From the NCBI GenBank assembly GCA_017998585.1, contig JAGOCT010000050.1:1-8940 (forward strand): a stretch of 8,940 nt of DNA, read 5' to 3'. Below, in pieces: positions 6,176-8,940 of the stretch. Within the stretch, counting starts at the first letter, position 1. Each line of letters starts with the position of its first letter. The notes under the pieces were generated by a model, which saw only the letters and a program-made list of their open reading frames with translations, was not told the origin of the DNA and did not search any database. The translations under genes were made by a program, and so were the position numbers. The DNA comes from Candidatus Cloacimonadota bacterium. Lineage in GTDB: Bacteria > Cloacimonadota > Cloacimonadia > Cloacimonadales > WRIO01.

Positions 6176-8677
6176 TTACTCCTTCATTCTGAATTTATCC
6201 AGGTATTGAACAGTTTTGTGATTCTTATCCTGAGTCATTTCAATCCATTCTGCCATTTCTTTTAGCAATCTGGTTTTTTCTGTAGCATTATCAAATTTAC
6301 AATCTTTGTTTTTAAATATCAGATGTAATAAAACACTGTAGTATAAATCAGTATGGGAAGCCATATAAGATAAAGGCTTTTGCAAATTTAATATACCCGG
6401 AATTTTTAAACATTCCTTAAATGCTTCCATTATTTTATCCTCATTTACCTGCTCAGACAGATGTTCACTTAGAGAATCAAAAACAAACACATAAGGATAT
6501 TGATAATAATCTCTGAATCTGGATTGACTTAATATTTTAAGTGAGTGTCCTGGCTGTATGGCATTGATTACGATAAAAAGGCACATATTTTGACTAAAAT
6601 ACAAGTTTGAATTTGAATTCAGATACTGTTCATTCACTATATGAATAGATTGCTCTCCATGAATCAGCCTTTTTTTGCTATTGCCCTTTTCAATATTATT
6701 GTTACTGATATCCGAGAAATAGCAATCCATAAATCGATTGATATATAGTTCATCCCATCCCCATACCACGATATCACAAGGCTTTTGTAACTGACGAAGA
6801 ATATAATTTCGATACTCTGATAAGCGCAAATACCGAATAGAATTTGCAAGAAAATAGATTTGAGAGCCCAAATCATTCATATCATGCTCGATCAATACTT
6901 CATCCTGATTAGTCTCTGATGATTTATCTGTAACAATTGGTATAAAAATACTGATTCGCTCAGTTTTTTTGATCCGGTTTAATATCTCATCAATCTCTTT
7001 AGTATTCAGTTTTATCTTACTCTCTTCACTCTTAATCATATCATCAATCCTGTTTAAGAAATAGGCAAAGCTGTTATTATACTGTGTCTTATAATTATCT
7101 AATGAACTTTTCATAGAATTTTTCCACTTGTTTAGTTCATTTATTGCTTTTTTTAAGCTTTCTTTTAAACTAAATACTTCTATCTCATAATCTCGTTCTA
7201 CAGATTCATATCCACATATCCCAAAAGTAAAAAAACGTACCACTCCATTTAAAATACCATCTTTTTTTACACTAACTGTTTTAGTTCTTGTCTCTGTTCT
7301 TTTCTCCATCTTAATCCGTACTCTGTGAGTCTCTATACTGTTTCTTTTAATAATGGATTGCAGTTGTTCATTCATTTCATTACAGAGTTGTTCAAGATGC
7401 TGATAACTTTGATCCAGATATTTTTTAAAACGCTCGGATCCATTGTTCATTTGTTGAGCAAGACTTTCTATATCATGTTTCATACCTTGGTCAAAATGTT
7501 CAGGGTCTTTTACTGAATCAATTGCATTGATTAACTTTTCTGATGAATCAATCTGAATATGAGGATCTGACCCATAGTGTCGAACTATTTTTTGAACAAT
7601 CTGAATACCTGTATCAACCTGCTTATCTATTGTCTGTGCGATATCATTGCATGATTTTCTAAACTCTTCATAGAATTGCTCGATTTTGTCTCTCTTTTGT
7701 TGATACTGTTTTATTCTTTCTTTATTTTGATGATTGCCTGTCTTTTCTTCATTTAACTTTTTCTCCAATTCATTCAGCTCATTAAAAAACTGATCCTGAA
7801 TAATTGATAATCGTTTGGGGCTTATTGCAGACACCTGATTATCAATTTCATGTATCAAAGTATCAATATTCTCACCTGTTTTGGCAGACACCTGCACCAT
7901 CTTTGCCTTTTTTACTGATTTTTTACTTGTTTTATTCAATAGGGCAAAGACTCTGTTTCGATGTTCTTCTCTCACCTCATCTTTAGTTTTGAGAATGCCA
8001 TTTTTAGCTTCTTTAGGCTCAATGGCATCAATCATGTTCTGAACGATTAACAAGGGTTTATCATCAGAAGTTATCTTGTCAATCATTTCTAAATTTTTAT
8101 TATCAGAATAAGCTTTGATTGAAGTTAAAAACAAGACCATATGAACCGCAGGTACAACCAGTTTCAGTGTTATATATTCATGATTATCCTGACCATAAGC
8201 ATCCAGTCCGGGAGTATCTACTAATACAATTTGATGTTTTAATTTATATTTTGAAGAAAACAGTCTGATTTCTTTAACACCTTTTATATTGTTTTGATTT
8301 CCGGTCTCATCTCCAAAACTCTCTAAAACTTTCCTTATATTCTGATAGTGTCTTTCTGGATGATTTTTATTATCAAAATAAACTTCAGCACATGTTTTTT
8401 CACCATACTGACATACAACCTGAATCGAAGAGCTGGGCCGCACTTTTACGGGCAACAGGTCTTCTCCAAGCAATACATTCATCAGAGTTGATTTACCACT
8501 GCTGGTGATTCCTACAAGAGCAATCTCTACTTTTTCGTTTTCAATTTTCTCAGCCATATGATTCAATTGGTTGATAACAGAAGAAAAACCTGATGATTTT
8601 GATGTCTTGCTTTTTAAATAATCTCTGACTGCTTTTATGTTGCTTAGCAGTTCTCTCTCATTCGATTTCGAATTCAT
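6176..8677 (-). CDS. Dynamin-like GTPase A (833 aa) with extra C-terminal domain
   Basis: First and largest operon protein, a dynamin-superfamily GTPase. Motifs: G1 GITSSGKST (56-64), G2 region RPSSSIQ (80-86) with Ser where Thr is usual, G3 DTPG (154-157), G4 NMID (214-217) and G5 SAKTG (264-268). The G domain spans about 48-285. A long helical stalk with coiled coil follows (about 290-450). Residues 466-503 contain a basic-hydrophobic block (KKDGILNGVVRFFTFGICGY) flanked by basic and acidic strands, a possible membrane-contact tip. More helices (505-570) lead to a C-terminal domain (about 630-790) with alternating hydrophobic strands, CDIVVWGW, CLFIVINAIQPG, YPYVFVFDSLSEHLSE and LSYMASHTD, that reads like a second G domain without its P-loop. 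The start has GGAGGT 3 bases upstream. Members of this superfamily hydrolyse GTP to drive oligomer movements on membranes. The extra domain makes it longer than its two operon partners. Confidence 0.88.
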   Translation of the reverse strand: MNSKSNERELLSNIKAVRDYLKSKTSKSSGFSSVINQLNHMAEKIENEKVEIALVGITSSGKSTLMNVLLGEDLLPVKVRPSSSIQVVCQYGEKTCAEVYFDNKNHPERHYQNIRKVLESFGDETGNQNNIKGVKEIRLFSSKYKLKHQIVLVDTPGLDAYGQDNHEYITLKLVVPAVHMVLFLTSIKAYSDNKNLEMIDKITSDDKPLLIVQNMIDAIEPKEAKNGILKTKDEVREEHRNRVFALLNKTSKKSVKKAKMVQVSAKTGENIDTLIHEIDNQVSAISPKRLSIIQDQFFNELNELEKKLNEEKTGNHQNKERIKQYQQKRDKIEQFYEEFRKSCNDIAQTIDKQVDTGIQIVQKIVRHYGSDPHIQIDSSEKLINAIDSVKDPEHFDQGMKHDIESLAQQMNNGSERFKKYLDQSYQHLEQLCNEMNEQLQSIIKRNSIETHRVRIKMEKRTETRTKTVSVKKDGILNGVVRFFTFGICGYESVERDYEIEVFSLKESLKKAINELNKWKNSMKSSLDNYKTQYNNSFAYFLNRIDDMIKSEESKIKLNTKEIDEILNRIKKTERISIFIPIVTDKSSETNQDEVLIEHDMNDLGSQIYFLANSIRYLRLSEYRNYILRQLQKPCDIVVWGWDELYINRFMDCYFSDISNNNIEKGNSKKRLIHGEQSIHIVNEQYLNSNSNLYFSQNMCLFIVINAIQPGHSLKILSQSRFRDYYQYPYVFVFDSLSEHLSEQVNEDKIMEAFKECLKIPGILNLQKPLSYMASHTDLYYSVLLHLIFKNKDCKFDNATEKTRLLKEMAEWIEMTQDKNHKTVQYLDKFRMKE
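6179..6184 (-). promoter_or_regulatory. Ribosome binding site embedded in the end of GTPase A
   Basis: AAGGAG encodes the last two residues (Lys-Glu) of GTPase A, is followed directly by its TAA stop, and sits 8 bases before the ATG of the 136-aa gene. Ribosomes finishing GTPase A therefore cover the next gene's initiation site. Confidence 0.75.
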
Positions 8678-8680
8678 AAG

Positions 8681-8686
8681 ACCTCC
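8681..8686 (-). promoter_or_regulatory. Ribosome binding site of the first operon gene
   Basis: GGAGGT, a near-complete match to the anti-Shine-Dalgarno, 3 bases before the ATG at 8677 (GGAGG core 4 bases before it). It supports 8677 as the true start of GTPase A. Confidence 0.75.
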
Positions 8687-8715
8687 AATAGGAACCCTGA
8701 TTTCTTAAAGTTACA

Positions 8716-8744
8716 TTTTTACTAAATTAGAATATATTTGTCAA
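8716..8744 (-). promoter_or_regulatory. Sigma-A type promoter of the dynamin operon
   Basis: On the - strand, a perfect -35 box TTGACA (8739-8744) is followed by a 17-base spacer and TAAAAA (8716-8721, 4 of 6 matches to TATAAT). A run of eight A residues lies just upstream of the -35 (8747-8754), like an UP element. Transcription would start near 8709, leaving a leader of about 30 bases before the GTPase A start. No second promoter is evident within the operon, where genes abut or overlap. The spacer holds a 9-base odd palindrome CTAATTTAG (8722-8730), too short to call an operator. Confidence 0.65.
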
Positions 8745-8764
8745 TCTTTTTTTTATTATTCATT

Positions 8765-8794
8765 AAAAAGAAACCCTTCTTCCGAAGAAGAAGG
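8765..8794 (-). terminator. UUCG-loop terminator of a gene upstream of the window edge
   Basis: On the - strand an 8-bp perfect stem (8787-8794 pairing with 8775-8782) closes a TTCG tetraloop with a C-G closing pair, a very stable hairpin, followed by GTTTCTTTTT. It lies about 20 bp upstream of the operon's -35 box, so it would end transcripts arriving from beyond 8795 and insulate the operon promoter. Bases 8795-8940 contain no clear gene; a short C-terminal coding end is possible there but cannot be proved. Confidence 0.75.
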
Positions 8795-8940
8795 TCATTT
8801 CCTTTGTTTTTTCCCCTACATGTCCTGACTCTTGTTTCGCCATATTCCATAGCATCACTTTTTCACAGCAGACTAATCAGGGATTTATATAATGATGAAA
8901 GGTTCTTTTTGATCATTTATTGCCACTGCTCTCTGTTCAC

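Noticed and set aside
5938..6192. An 84-codon open frame on the + strand opposite the 136-aa gene, with hydrophobic translation
   Set aside because: It is the complement of a Lys/Glu-rich coiled-coil gene, which reads as Phe/Leu/Ser-rich on the other strand. There is no ribosome binding site fit, and the opposite strand fits the operon.
8722..8730. Odd palindrome CTAATTTAG between the -35 and -10 boxes as an operator
   Set aside because: Nine AT-rich bases are expected by chance in this sequence; there is no second copy nearby.
8885..8940. Possible C-terminal end of an upstream - strand protein (EQRAVAINDQKEPFIII, stop at 8885-8887)
   Set aside because: The direction fits the terminator at 8765-8794, but only 17 residues are visible, another frame (VNREQWQ, stop at 8917-8919) is equally possible, and neither is recognisable.
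1..8940. Insertion sequences, attachment-site repeats, CRISPR arrays, tRNA or small RNA genes
   Set aside because: I looked for terminal inverted repeats, long direct repeats at the operon edges, regularly spaced repeats and tRNA-like cloverleaf arms and saw none; the only long hairpins are the two terminators.

Overview
The window looks like a piece of a low-GC Bacillota genome. The DNA is AT-rich, third codon positions are mostly A/T, starts have strong GGAGG-type ribosome binding sites, and a sigma-A type promoter and hairpin/U-tract terminators are visible. The genus cannot be told from the sequence. There are no tRNA or rRNA genes, transposases, integrases or CRISPR repeats.

Left edge (+ strand, 1-983): the 3' part of a gamma-glutamylcyclotransferase-like gene, cut by the window start, is followed 28 bp later by a small protein with a PD-(D/E)XK nuclease-type signature. 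This pair ends at a 12-bp perfect hairpin terminator.

Main block (- strand, 8744 down to 965): one compact operon of eight genes fills almost 90% of the window. In transcription order it encodes: an 833-aa dynamin-like GTPase (here DLP-A); a 136-aa coiled-coil protein; a 70-aa helical protein; a 74-aa helical protein with a C-terminal membrane anchor; a 592-aa dynamin-like GTPase with a glycine-zipper membrane segment (DLP-B); a 610-aa dynamin-like GTPase (DLP-C); and helical proteins of 132 and 109 aa. Intergenic gaps are 1-15 bp or overlaps, so the genes are almost certainly co-transcribed and translationally coupled. A promoter with a perfect TTGACA -35 box lies just upstream, shielded from the left-over upstream transcript by a UUCG-loop terminator. 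The operon ends convergently in the terminator of the + strand genes, and the terminator DNA also encodes the last residues of the final operon protein.

How it may work (inference): three different large GTPases with membrane-inserting segments, plus five small helical or coiled-coil partners, suggest one membrane-associated hetero-oligomeric machine. Bacterial dynamin-like proteins often occur as adjacent pairs, and several known multi-gene sets (Leo/Eleos-type loci, DynA-type proteins) act in membrane repair, vesicle release or phage defence. A three-GTPase operon with a tail-anchored small protein, and with what looks like a degenerate second G domain at the C-terminus of DLP-A, does not match any system I can name. 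It is the best candidate here for an undescribed system.
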